This document shows positions 32,901-41,908 of a DNA stretch of 64,000 nt, piece after piece. The position numbers and the translations under genes are program-made. Under the pieces are notes generated by a model. The model was not told the origin of the DNA and ran no database searches. It saw only the letters and a program-made list of their open reading frames with translations. This DNA is from Dugong dugon (Eukaryota > Chordata > Mammalia > Sirenia > Dugongidae). Positions within the stretch are counted from its first letter, which is position 1. Each line of letters opens with the position of its first letter. The stretch spans positions 94,509,234 to 94,573,233 of the forward strand of contig CM057462.1 of assembly GCA_030035585.1 (NCBI GenBank), read 5' to 3'.

Positions 32901-33749
32901 TAATGTGTTTTCATTCTCATTTGATTCTAGGAATTTTTGGATTCCATGTCTGATTTCTTCTATTACCCAGTGATGCGTAAGCAGGGTATTATTCAGTTTC
33001 TATGTAGTTGATTTTTTTTCCTTGCTCTTTCTAGCGTTAATTTCTACCTTGTTGGCATTGTGGTCAGAGAAGATACTTTGAATTATCTCAACGTTTTGGA
33101 TCTTGTTGAAGATTGCTCTGTGGCCTAAGATGTGGTGTATTCTGGAGAACGTTCCATGTGTATTGGAAAAGAATGTGTACTTTGCAGCAGTTGGATGGAG
33201 TGTTCTATATATGTCTATGAGCTCAAGTTGGCTGATTGTGCCCTTTATGTCTTCTGTATCTTTGCTGAGTTTCTTCTTAGTAGTTCTGTCCTTTACTGAG
33301 AGTGGTGTGTTGAAGTCTCCTACTGTTATTGTGGAACTGTCAATTTCTCTTTTCAGTGTTGTTACAGTTTGTTTTATGTATTTTGGAGCCCTGTCATTGG
33401 GTGCGTAGATGTTTATTATGGTTATGTCTTCATGATGGATCGTCCACTTAATCATTATATAGTGTCCTTCTTTGTCTTTTATGGTAGATTTTGTTTTAAA
33501 GTCTATTTTATCTGAGATTAGAATTGCCACTCCTGCTGTTTTTTGATAGTTGTTAGCTTGATATATTTTTTTCCAACCTTCGACTTTTAATAAATTCACA
33601 TCTTTGTTTCTAAGGTGTTTCTCCTGTAGACAGCATATTGATGGATCCTGTTTTCTTATCCATTCTGTCACTCTCCATCTCTTTATGGGTTCATTGAGTC
33701 CATTTACATCCAGTATAATTATTGATAGATGTGGGTTTGTTGCTGTCAT
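29935..33749 (-). pseudogene. L1 B ORF2 (EN-RT-Cys) relic
   Basis: Collinear with the ORF2 of L1 C. Endonuclease frame 33749-33000 is open for 249 codons; it starts MTATNPHLSIIILDVNGLNE and includes GDFNTPLS and SDHN. Further open pieces at 32573-32217, 32143-31862 ([17 protein letters not shown]), 31794-31588 ([20 protein letters not shown]), 30851-30351 and 30332-30030 carry the RT and C-terminal parts. At least five frameshifts or stops separate them. The endonuclease reads SRIHHIL where L1 C has SRIDHIL, a change at a catalytic Asp in the family, and LDVNGLN where C has LNVHGLN. Encoded enzyme nicks DNA and reverse transcribes; this copy is dead. Confidence 0.92.
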
Positions 33750-34012
33750 TTTGTAGTGCTTTTTTTTGTGGTGCTGACGTTTTCTTTGTTCTTCTTACTC
33801 TTTTCTGCTGAGTTACTTTTGTTTGTGGATGTTTTTTTCATTTCTTTTGTTTTTGTAGGTTTTGTTTTTGCTGTGACTTTATGTTTTTCCTCTTTTTTTT
33901 TTAAATGAGTATGTTTGTTAACTTTGTTTGTGGTTACCATGAATTTTACCCTTGTCTTTCTAAGTTTGAAGCAGTCTACCATTACTTGGTATCGCCTTGC
34001 CTTCCTCTCCAT
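33746..34012 (-). CDS. Small lysine-rich ORF between L1 ORF1 and ORF2 (copy B)
   Basis: 88 codons, very rich in Lys, Thr, Asn and Glu, with VTTNKVNKHTHLKKKEEKHK and a KKSTTK C-terminus. Its stop overlaps the ORF2 start in an ATGA at 33746-33749. Equivalent frames occur in L1 C (57374-57640, open) and L1 E (around 45690-45940, one stop). No known domain. It may be an independent small protein, a translational coupling device, or just A-rich spacer without stops; the shared sequence across copies does not by itself prove translation, since copies share ancestry. Confidence 0.4.
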   Translation of the reverse strand: MERKARRYQVMVDCFKLRKTRVKFMVTTNKVNKHTHLKKKEEKHKVTAKTKPTKTKEMKKTSTNKSNSAEKSKKNKENVSTTKKSTTK

Positions 34013-34035
34013 TAGAAAATTGGAGATTCACTTTC

Positions 34036-34499
34036 ATACGCACTCCCAGTGAGAAGTGAGCAGGAATATAGCAGACGGGACTGTCGGCACTAATGAGAGT
34101 GGAACAGGGTGATTCAAATTAACTTACCACACAGAAGGAGGGTCTTCCTATGAAAGGAATGTTACCAGGAATAAAAGAAAATGGGAGTATGTGTCTGGGG
34201 ATGGAGATGTTTTATTCTCCTAGCCTCCTGGCAGATTGTCCAACAAAAACCCGTGATAATCTCATGCTTCACAAACCGATCACAGATGTGATGCTTTTAT
34301 TTTATCTTTTCCTCTGAACATGGAATTAATTGCTGTGTCCCCAGGTATGTATACGTCAGTCCTCACCCCTGCAATTCCCTTACTCTTGCCCACATGCACA
34401 TCCTCTGGCTGAAAGGACAATCATGACCAAAAAGGACAATCAGAAAGTTCCATATTTATACCTCAGTCTTTCTGAAGGGCAACTTGCCAACACATTGAT
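34036..34499. other. Unassigned DNA
   Basis: Pre-insertion flank of L1 B; nothing recognised. Confidence 0.5.
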
Positions 34500-34905
34500 A
34501 TCAAACACCTTAAAATGGGCATACCCCTTAATTTAGAAATTCCAGTTCTAGAAAATTGTACAAAGGAAATAATTAAAATGTGCTAAAAAATGTGTGAACA
34601 AGTATGTTACTTATAATTGGTAATGCCCGTAAATTCTAGAGAGATTATGGTATGTTACGTAGCTATTACAAATTATGCTGTAGAAGAGTAATGGGGTGGA
34701 GAATTGTTCATAATTAATTTCTAACTAGAAAAACAAGAAGGCTAGAAAGCACTTTTTTTTTTAATGAACCTGTTGCTTTAAAATCTACACTTTACAAAGA
34801 ATCTAGACGGAAACAGACAAGTTACTTAGTGATTCTCTCTAGATGATGGAATTAAAGGAAAATTTTAATTTTATTTCTTTGTACTTTTCCTTTTTTTTTT
34901 TTTTA
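34500..34905 (+). mobile_element. Old L1 3' fragment
   Basis: Sense text of an ancient L1 3' end: CTTAATTTAGAAATTCCAG, GGTATGTTACGTAGCTATTA and, at its end, TTTCTTTGTACTTTTCC. Non-coding. Confidence 0.65.
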
Positions 34906-34959
34906 AGTTTTCAGATGAGCTCATAGTTATTATTAGACCCCAATGGATAATGTTTTCTT

Positions 34960-35135
34960 TCCCTTTGCAATCTTTGGAATGCTGGTCTCTCTTCCTGGAA
35001 TATCATTCCCCCTCACTTTGTCTACTGAAGACAATTGTCTGATCGTTCTTCAAATCTCTGTGTAGATATCACTGTTCTCCAGAATTCTTTACTATGCCCA
35101 GACTCCTCTGCATTTAAAACATCTTACATTTAAAA
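34960..35135 (+). mobile_element. L2 LINE fragment
   Basis: Diverged L2: TTTGGAATGCTGGTCTCTCT, CTTCAAATCTCTGTGTAGA. A further L2 piece appears at 36440 after insertion of a solo LTR, a MIR and SINEs; whether the two are one copy is uncertain. Confidence 0.6.
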
Positions 35136-35140
35136 CAAAC

Positions 35141-35621
35141 TGTTACCCAAATAGGGTCCGTGCCCTGGAGCAGTAGAGCCAATGAAACATACTCCAAGTC
35201 AGAAAGAGTGAAAAAGTTTTAATTCAGGAAGTGTACACTACTGGAGACCCAACAGCAATGCAGGCTGTTCTTAGAGAGTCCCAAAAGGCATTTTTACATC
35301 AGAGGTTATATATGATTTTTACAAAGGTTAGAAGTGTCTTATGCCACATTGCCCCCTGATGACCGGATGAGTTACACGTTGCAAGGTAACTACAGGAGAC
35401 TCCTTACCAGGCTAAAAATAAACGTACCTGACATCTGGGCTCTAATCTTCTTGTGGGGTATCCTAAGTCATAAAACAAAACCATTAACAAAGATATGCAA
35501 AAAAGGGAGAAGGCAAAAAAAAAGAAAAAAACTTATAGGTTTATCATGGTGTTAGTTATGTCAAGCCCTCAGCTGCCCATTTTGAAAAGGAGAAAGCATG
35601 CTGGGGAGCATTAGGGTCACA
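35141..35621 (-). repeat. Solo retroviral LTR with 5-bp TSD
   Basis: 481 bp, TG...CA on both strands, with duplications CAAAC at 35136-35140 and 35622-35626. Read on the minus strand it runs TGTGACCCTAATGCTCC to CTATTTGGGTAACA and has an ATTAAA-like poly(A) signal in TGAATTAAAACTTTTTC. Not MaLR. Class I (ERV1-like) is my guess, chiefly from layout. The 73-codon plus frame inside is chance. Confidence 0.8.
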
Positions 35622-35627
35622 CAAACA

Positions 35628-36420
35628 CCTACTTATTGACCATTGATCACAAGCCAGACGCTGTTCGAAGCTTTTTTTCATTAATTAACTCATTTAATAT
35701 GGAGTCCTAATGGCACAGTTGAAACAGTGATTAAGATGTTGGCTGCTAACCAAAAGGTTGGCAGTTCAAATCCACCAGTCACTCTGGAAACCCTACGCAG
35801 CAGTTCTATTCTGTCCTATAGGGTCACTATGAGTCAGAATCTACTCGATGGCAATGGGTTTGGTTTGGTTTAATGGCACAATGGTTAAGCGCTCAGCTGC
35901 TAATGAAAAGATTGGTGGTTCAAACCTACCAGTGGGTCCTTGGGAGAAAAGACCTGGCAATGTGTTCTTGCAAAGATTACAACCTAGAAAACCCTATGGG
36001 GCAGTTCTACTCTGTGGTTAAGGACTCAGCTGTTAACTGAAAGTTCAGTGGTTTGAACCTACCAGCCACTCCATGGGAGAAAGATGTGGCAGTCTGCTTC
36101 CATAAAGATTTACAGCCTTGGAAACCCTATGGGGCAGTTCTACTCTGTACTACAGGGTCGCTATGAGTCGGAATCGACTCAGCAGTGGGTTTGGTTTGAT
36201 GAATTGGAATCAATTGGAGGGCACAGAACAACTCATTTAATTTTCCTAACAGCCAAATGAATTACAGAATAATATTATCACCATTACAGATGCATATAAC
36301 TTATGCTCAGAGATCAAGCAACTTGCTCAATATCACACAGCTAGTAAATAATTGAGTGTGATATTATGAACCCAGGCAGTCTGACTCTAGAATCCATGCT
36401 TTTAACTTCTTGTTAACCTA
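35628..36420 (-). mobile_element. MIR SINE split by a tandem AfroSINE trio
   Basis: Complement-MIR pieces 35628-35698 and 36233-36420 (GCTCAGAGATCAAGCAACTTG, CACACAGCTAGTAAATAATTG; landmarks quoted in part). AACTCATTTAAT is duplicated at about 35688-35699 and 36230-36241 around the SINE block. Confidence 0.78.
35701..36230 (+). mobile_element. Three AfroSINE units in tandem
   Basis: Unit 1 at 35701-35870 (complete, with ACTCGATGGCAATGGG tail), unit 2 at 35871-36015 (head to CTACTCTG, no tail), unit 3 at 36016-36230 (starting TGGTTAAGGACTC, complete body and tail). All plus strand. A single duplication flanks the whole array, so it may have arrived as one composite transcript or by later unequal recombination. 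Confidence 0.85.
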
Positions 36421-36540
36421 CCTTCCACTTTACACATATCACTTAGGCTTACAACAACTTACTGTAATTGCTGATTTGCTTCTGTGTGCTTTGTCCCCTC
36501 CCTACATCTTGAGGGCAGAGACTGAATCTCCAGCACCACA

Positions 36541-37178
36541 TACAATAAAACCTGTGAAAGTCGGCACCTGTGTAAGATGAAAACCTGTCAGAGAAGGAAA
36601 ACTCAAGTATTTTCCACTAATAGAGAGTGATGGAAAAATGGTAAGACTGCACCCTGTCAAAGGTGGAAAACTTGCAAGAGCTGGAAAAACAAGGCAGTTC
36701 CATCAAGTTCCGGCTCTCACAGCAGTGGCGTCACTAGGGGCTTCAGGGAGTGCGGACCGCACCACGTGACACTGTCAGAGGGGGTGACACAAATATGGCT
36801 GTCTACAAAATTTTTGTGCAGTCTTTCAGCAGAAATTTAATTATTTTTTATAAAAATATCCCTGTAGTTAGTTATAACAAAAAACTTTTTCTTAAGCCCA
36901 GTTTACATGTATCAGTATACCTACAAGGCTAAAACTCTACACTAGTTTACTTTTTGAACCTTCTAATGTGCTCTGGTCAAATCTGTCATTATAACCCAAT
37001 TACAATGATACTTCAAATCACATGGTTTCTTCTGCATGCGCTACAAGCACACCCTGTTGTTTTCATTGCTGCCGGTGTTTTTATAGTAGCTGATTTTGTC
37101 AAAATTTCTGGTATTTTAGCCACAATATTGTGGTGACACCAGCCCTAGTGACGCCACTGTCTCACAGGTTTCACTGTA
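36541..37178. mobile_element. Tigger/mariner-like MITE carrying a nested hAT
   Basis: Ends TACAATAAAACCTGTGAAAG and, in complement, TACAGTGAAACCTGTGAGAG, flanked by or ending in TA. Without the hAT (36723-37159 plus one 8-bp duplication) it is about 193 bp. Non-coding. Confidence 0.75.
36723..37159. mobile_element. hAT element, 437 bp, perfect TIRs and TSD
   Basis: Perfect 17-bp terminal inverted repeats: CAGTGGCGTCACTAGGG at 36723-36739 and its complement at 37143-37159. Perfect 8-bp duplication TCTCACAG at 36715-36722 and 37160-37167. The AT-rich interior has no transposase. Termini resemble hAT-Tip100 families such as Arthur/Zaphod; that name is from memory and uncertain. Confidence 0.88.
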
Positions 37179-37368
37179 TCTACAGAGATAAGTCTTTGTT
37201 GAATAAATATGATCTTCAACAATGCTTACCGGTGCTATTAAGCACTGAACAAATATTTTATTGATGATAGAGAAGAATTGGAAGGAAGAGAAAGAAGAAA
37301 GAGATAAAGTGGAAAAATAATAAAAAGAACGGGATCATTATGGAGGAAAGGATATATATATGAGACTT

Positions 37369-37425
37369 TGGAGACACTCGACGGTAACGGGTTTGGTTTT
37401 TGTTCGTTTGTTTTTTTGGAGACAT
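37369..37425 (+). mobile_element. AfroSINE tail remnant
   Basis: Only CTCGACGGTAACGGGTTTGG plus a T-rich tail remain. Confidence 0.6.
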
Positions 37426-37464
37426 ATTACCCAACCCTCACCCTCCCTCTGTTTTACAGGAATT

Positions 37465-37678
37465 CAGTGATTTTCAAACTTTTTTTTTTTTTTAAGCAGC
37501 AGACATTTTTTCATCAAGTGAAATTTTATCCTGAAGGCCAATATATAAAACAGGTTGAACTGGTAGAGGGGGCAGAATTTGCTGTGCTCACTTGGTCATG
37601 TCTAGCACCCCAGCCCCTCTCCAATCTAAGACACCTCTGAAGAATTCTTAGGATTCTGAGAACAGTTTGAAAGCCACC
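37465..37678. mobile_element. hAT-Charlie-like MITE
   Basis: Left end CAGTGATTTTCAAACTT and right end AACAGTTTGAAAGCCAC form diverged Charlie-type terminal repeats; the interior has GCAGCAGACATTTTTTCATC. Family not assigned. Confidence 0.6.
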
Positions 37679-37945
37679 AACTTAATTTATTTCTGGATAA
37701 TGGTCACGTGTGCCTTTGTAAGTAGAACCCTTATGTTCTATAGGATTAATGTTAAAATTTGTGATGTGTTTCTGACATCCTATTTCAAACCATACTAACT
37801 CCAAAATCAATCACTGAAGTAAGATTAAAGAAAATGAAATAGTTACTATGAAATTTACATTAAAAATGTACCTATTGGAAGATTTTTTTTTTCCTACACT
37901 AATTTTATTGGCTGAAGAGATTATTTAACTTTGGACTTTACCAGT

Positions 37946-38153
37946 ACCAGTACCAGCTACCATTGAGTAGACTCCAACTCATAGTGACCCCACATGTTTC
38001 GGAGTAGAACTGTGCTCCATAGGGTTTTTAATGGCTGATTTTTGAGAAGTAGATTGCCAAGCTTTTCTTCTGAGGTGCCCCTGGGTGGACTCAAACCTCT
38101 GATCTTTCAGTTAGCAGCTGAGCAGATTGACCGTTTGCACCACCCAGGGGCTC
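37946..38153 (-). mobile_element. AfroSINE, long variant
   Basis: Minus-strand copy like the one at 6586: tail complement CATTGAGTAGACTCCAACTC, insert GTAGATTGCCAAGC, head complement CACCACCCAGGGGCTC. Confidence 0.9.
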
Positions 38154-38606
38154 TACTTCGGACTTTAGATACCTTTTTCTGATAAATATTTCTGTAGCAA
38201 GTACTGACAGTCATCATTGCTCCAAGGATTTTCAAACTGCTTTCAAAATTAGAATTATTTACCCTGATACTTTCTGTGGTCAATTTCACGTACATGAGTG
38301 CCTCTGAAAACCTTTGAATGGAGTAAGAGTTGGTGGATGGAGAGTTGACAAGGTAACGTTATCTTTTTCAGTAATTCCTCGCGAGCCCAGTCATAGTCTG
38401 AGAGAGTGTGCCTTCAACCACCTGGTCAGCAATGCTAATTTACTTATTGCTGCACTGGCATCTGTGGCAGAGTTGGTCAAAGTCATTAAGCAATCATACT
38501 GTAGTTGATCATTACTGTGGGGTTATATTTATGACAAAAAAGACCTCAACAGCAAAGTTTTTCAGGTCAAACTGCTTCGCTTGGCTTTAGCCTGTGTATT
38601 AGTTTA

Positions 38607-38786
38607 TAAGGAACCCATGAGTGACAAAAAAGCTTAAATGTTTGACTACTGGCTGAAAGGTTGAAAGTTCGACCTTGTAATCTGCTTCCGGAAGGTCACA
38701 GCCTTGAAAACCCTATGGAACAGATCTGCTCTTTACACATGTTGTTGCCATGAGTTGGCATTGACTTGATGGCAACTAACAACAAC
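38607..38786 (+). mobile_element. AfroSINE with 9-bp TSD
   Basis: Plus-strand, shortened head (GAACCCATGAGTGACAAAAA), body CCTATGGAACAGATCTGC, RTE-like tail GATGGCAACTAACAACAAC. ATTAGTTTA is duplicated at 38598-38606 and 38787-38795. Confidence 0.9.
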
Positions 38787-38795
38787 ATTAGTTTA

Positions 38796-39179
38796 CAGCT
38801 ACTTTTGAGTGACCAAGTAAGAACATGATTTTCTGCCATAACGGACATGGATGGGTTTTGAGAATGGTTTTATAGAGGATGTGGAAGATGTTTATGTAAC
38901 AAGGTTATGTTGCAGATGTCTTCTCTGCCAGTTTACAAATTCAAAACAGAGGATATGTGAAGTGTAGCAGAACTGCTAGGATGGGTGGCTAGCTTGCAGT
39001 GAATTTATGTCATCCAACTAGAAATGGGTTGTCCAAGTACCTACTTTCTTATCATGAATCCTTTAAATAAGTTGAGGCATTTGCAGATAAAACAACTTTG
39101 ATATATGTTTTATTTCAATTGCTTAATGGAGCCAGGAAAATAACTATTATTTATTTAAAAACTTTCTAAAAGCCAGCAT
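38796..39179. other. Unassigned DNA
   Basis: No repeat or gene recognised between the SINE and the MIR. Confidence 0.5.
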
Positions 39180-39257
39180 CTTGTCATTAATTTGACATGC
39201 GTCATCTCACTTCATCCTCAAAACAACCATCAGAGGGCTCTGGGGCCCATGGTCACG

Positions 39258-39950
39258 GGGAACATTTAGCTCAATTGGCATAAAATAGTTTATAAAGAAA
39301 ATGTTCTACATTCTACCTTGGTGAGTAGCGTCTGGGGTCTTAAAAACCTGTGAGCGGCCATCTAAGATACTGTACTTGTCTCACCCCTTCAGGAGCAAGG
39401 GAGAATGAAGAAAACTAAAGATACAAGGGAAAGATTATTCCGAAGGACTAACTATCATGGCCTCTACCAGACTGAGTCCAGTACAATTAGATGGTGCCTG
39501 GCTACCACCACTGACTGCTCTGACAGGGATCACAACAGAGGGTCCCTGACAGAGCTGGAGAAAAATGTAAAACAGAATTCTAACTCGAAAAAGAGACCAG
39601 ACTTATGGCCCTGACAGAGACTGGAGAAACACAGAGAGTATGTTCTCCAGACACCCTTTTAGCTCAGTAATGAAGTCATTCCTGAGTTTCACCCTTCAGC
39701 CATAGATTAGACAGGCCCATAAAACAAAATGAGACTAAAGGGGCACACTAGCCCAGGGACAAGGACTAGAAGGCAGGAGGGGACAGGAAAGCTGGTAATC
39801 AGGAACCCGAGGTCGAGAAGGGAGAGTGTTGACATGTTGTAGGGTTGTTAACCTATGTTATAAAAAATATGTGTACTAACTGTTTAATGAGAAGCTAGTT
39901 TGTTCTGTAAACCTTCATCTCAAGTACAAAAAAAAAAAAAAAAAAAAAAC
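39258..39950 (+). mobile_element. L1 'F', 5'-truncated 3' UTR with poly(A)
   Basis: Plus-strand copy of the same 3' UTR that lies in complement at 40967-41640 and 48661-49360 (GAATGAAGAAAACTAAAGAT, CAGTAATGAAGTCATTCC, GTTCTGTAAACCTTCATCTC), ending in a 22-bp poly(A) at 39929-39950. The only young L1 in the window on the plus strand. Confidence 0.9.
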
Positions 39951-39983
39951 CCTGTGAAGTAGGTACCATTTACGTCCATTTAT

Positions 39984-40966
39984 TTAGTTATATTTTTTAT
40001 TTATTGTGCTTTAGGTGAAAGTTTACAACTTGAGTTAACTTCTCATACAAAAATTTACACACATCTTGTTATGTGACACTAGTTGCAATCCCTATAATGT
40101 GACAGCACACTCCTCCTTTCCACCCTGCGTTTCCGTGTCCATTAAACCAGCTCCCATCCATTTCTACCCATTTAGTGTCATGTATCTACTTGAACTAAGG
40201 AGCACACTCTGCATGAGTATTATTTTATGTTTTATAGTCCAGTCTAATCTTTGTCTAAAGAGTTGGCTTCTGGAATGGTTTTAGTTCTGGATTAACAGAG
40301 AGTATGGGGGCTGTGTCTCCTGGGGTTCCTCTAGTCACAGTCAGACCATTAAGTCTGGTCTTTTTACATGAATTTGAGTTCTGCACTGCACTTTTCTCCT
40401 GCTCCTTCAGGGACTCTGTGTTGTGTTCCCTGTCAGGGCTGTCATTGGTGGTAGCTGGGCACCATCTAGTTCTTCTGGTCTCAGGCTGATGGAGTCTCTG
40501 GTTTATGTGACCCTTTCATATCTTGGGGTAGTATTTTCCTTCTTCCTTTGCTCCAGGTGGGTTGGGACAAATTGATGCATCTTAGACGGCCGTTTGCAAG
40601 CTTTTAAGACCCCAGACACCACTCACCAAAGTGGGATGCAAAAGAATTTCTAAATAAATTTGCTTTGCCATTTGACCTTGATTTCCCCCGAAACCATTGT
40701 CCCCAGATCCCTGCCCCTGCCAATCTGTCCCTCGAAGTGCTTGGTTGTGTTCTGTAAAATTCTTAGCTTTTGGTTTAGTCCAGTTGTGCTAACTTCCCCT
40801 GTAGGGTGTGCTGTCCTTCCCTTCACCTAAGATGATTCTTATCTACTATCTAGTTAGTAAATAACCCTCCCCCTCCCTCCCGACCCTCGTAACCATCAAA
40901 GAATGTTTTCTTCTGTGTTTAAACCTTTTCTTGAGTTCTTATAATAGCGGTCTCACACAATTTTTT
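39984..40966 (-). mobile_element. L1 E': extra 3' end joined to L1 E
   Basis: A different L1 3' UTR variant (TTGTGCTTTAGGTGAAAGTT, like L1 A) running into the 3' end of an ORF2 (TTTAAACCTTTTCTTGAG...GCGGTCTCACACAAT) and stopping at the T-run of L1 E. Probably an L1 inserted in the poly(A) of L1 E: the duplication at 39966-39983 and 48499-48516 brackets both. Confidence 0.8.
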
Positions 40967-41908
40967 TTTTATTGTACTTTAGATGAAGGTTTACAGAACA
41001 AATAGCTTCTCATTAAGCAGTTAGTACACATATTGTTTTATGACAATGGTTAACAACCCCAGGACATGTTAACACTGTCCCTTCTCAACCTTGGGTTCCC
41101 TATTGCCAGCTTTGCTGTCCCCTCTTGCCTTCTAGTCCTTGTCCCTGGACTGTTGTGCCCCATTAGTCTCCTTTTGTTTTATGGGGCTTTCTAACATTTG
41201 GCTGAATGGTGAATCTCGGGAGTGACTTCATTACTGAGATAAAAGGGTGTCCGGGGCCCATATTCTCGGGGTGTCTCCAATCTCTGTCAGGCCAGTAAGT
41301 CTGGTCTTTTTTTGTGAGTTAGAATTTTGTTCTACATTTTTCTCCAGCTCTGTCCATGACCCTCTGTTGTGATCCCTGTCAGAGCATCAGATCAGTCAGT
41401 GGTGGTAGCCAGGCACCATCTAGTTGTACTGGTCTCAGTCTGATGGAGGCTGTGGTACTTGTGGTCCATTAGTCCTTTGGACTAATCTTTCCCTTCTGTC
41501 TTGTTTTCTTCATTCTCCCTTGCTCCTGAAGGCGTGAGACCAGTGGAGTATCTTAAATGGCTGCTCACAGGCTTTTAGGACACCAGACGCTACTCACCAA
41601 GGTAGAATGTAGAACATTTTCTTTATAAACTGTGTTATACAAATTGAGCTAGATGTTCCCTGAGACCATGGTCCCCACAGCCCTCTGCCCAACAATTCAG
41701 TCCCTCAGGGAGTTTGGATGTGTCTATGGAGCTTGCATGACCTTTCCTTGTACAAGTTGTGCTGGCTTCCCCAGTATCGTGTACTGTCTTACCCTTCAGC
41801 AAATTTACCACTTATCTATTGTCTGTTTAGTATTTCTCCCCCACCCCTCCCATCCCTTGTAACCATCAAAGATTGTTTCTTTTTGTGTGTAAACCTTTTC
41901 ATGAGTTT

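Larger units (their letters stand above)
29850..34020 (-). mobile_element. L1 'B', truncated at both ends, perfect 15-bp TSD
   Basis: Minus-strand L1 from the G-rich tract of its 3' UTR (29850) through all of ORF2 to the start of the ORF1-ORF2 spacer (34020). TGGAGATTCACTTTC occurs at 29835-29849 and 34021-34035. The usual 3' UTR end and poly(A) are absent, although the duplication shows that both ends are original insertion junctions. Confidence 0.92.
36440..37235 (+). mobile_element. L2 LINE 3' end split by DNA transposons
   Basis: L2 pieces 36440-36540 (CTTGAGGGCAGAGACTGAAT) and 37179-37235 (TCTTTGTTGAATAAATATGA) flank the DNA elements at 36541-37178. Confidence 0.65.

Noticed and set aside
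32551-32973. Hydrophobic plus-strand frames (140 codons and similar ones at 44593, 56180 and 60802), resembling membrane proteins
   Set aside because: They are the antisense of L1 ORF2; A-rich sense codons read as Phe/Leu/Ile/Ser-rich on the other strand.
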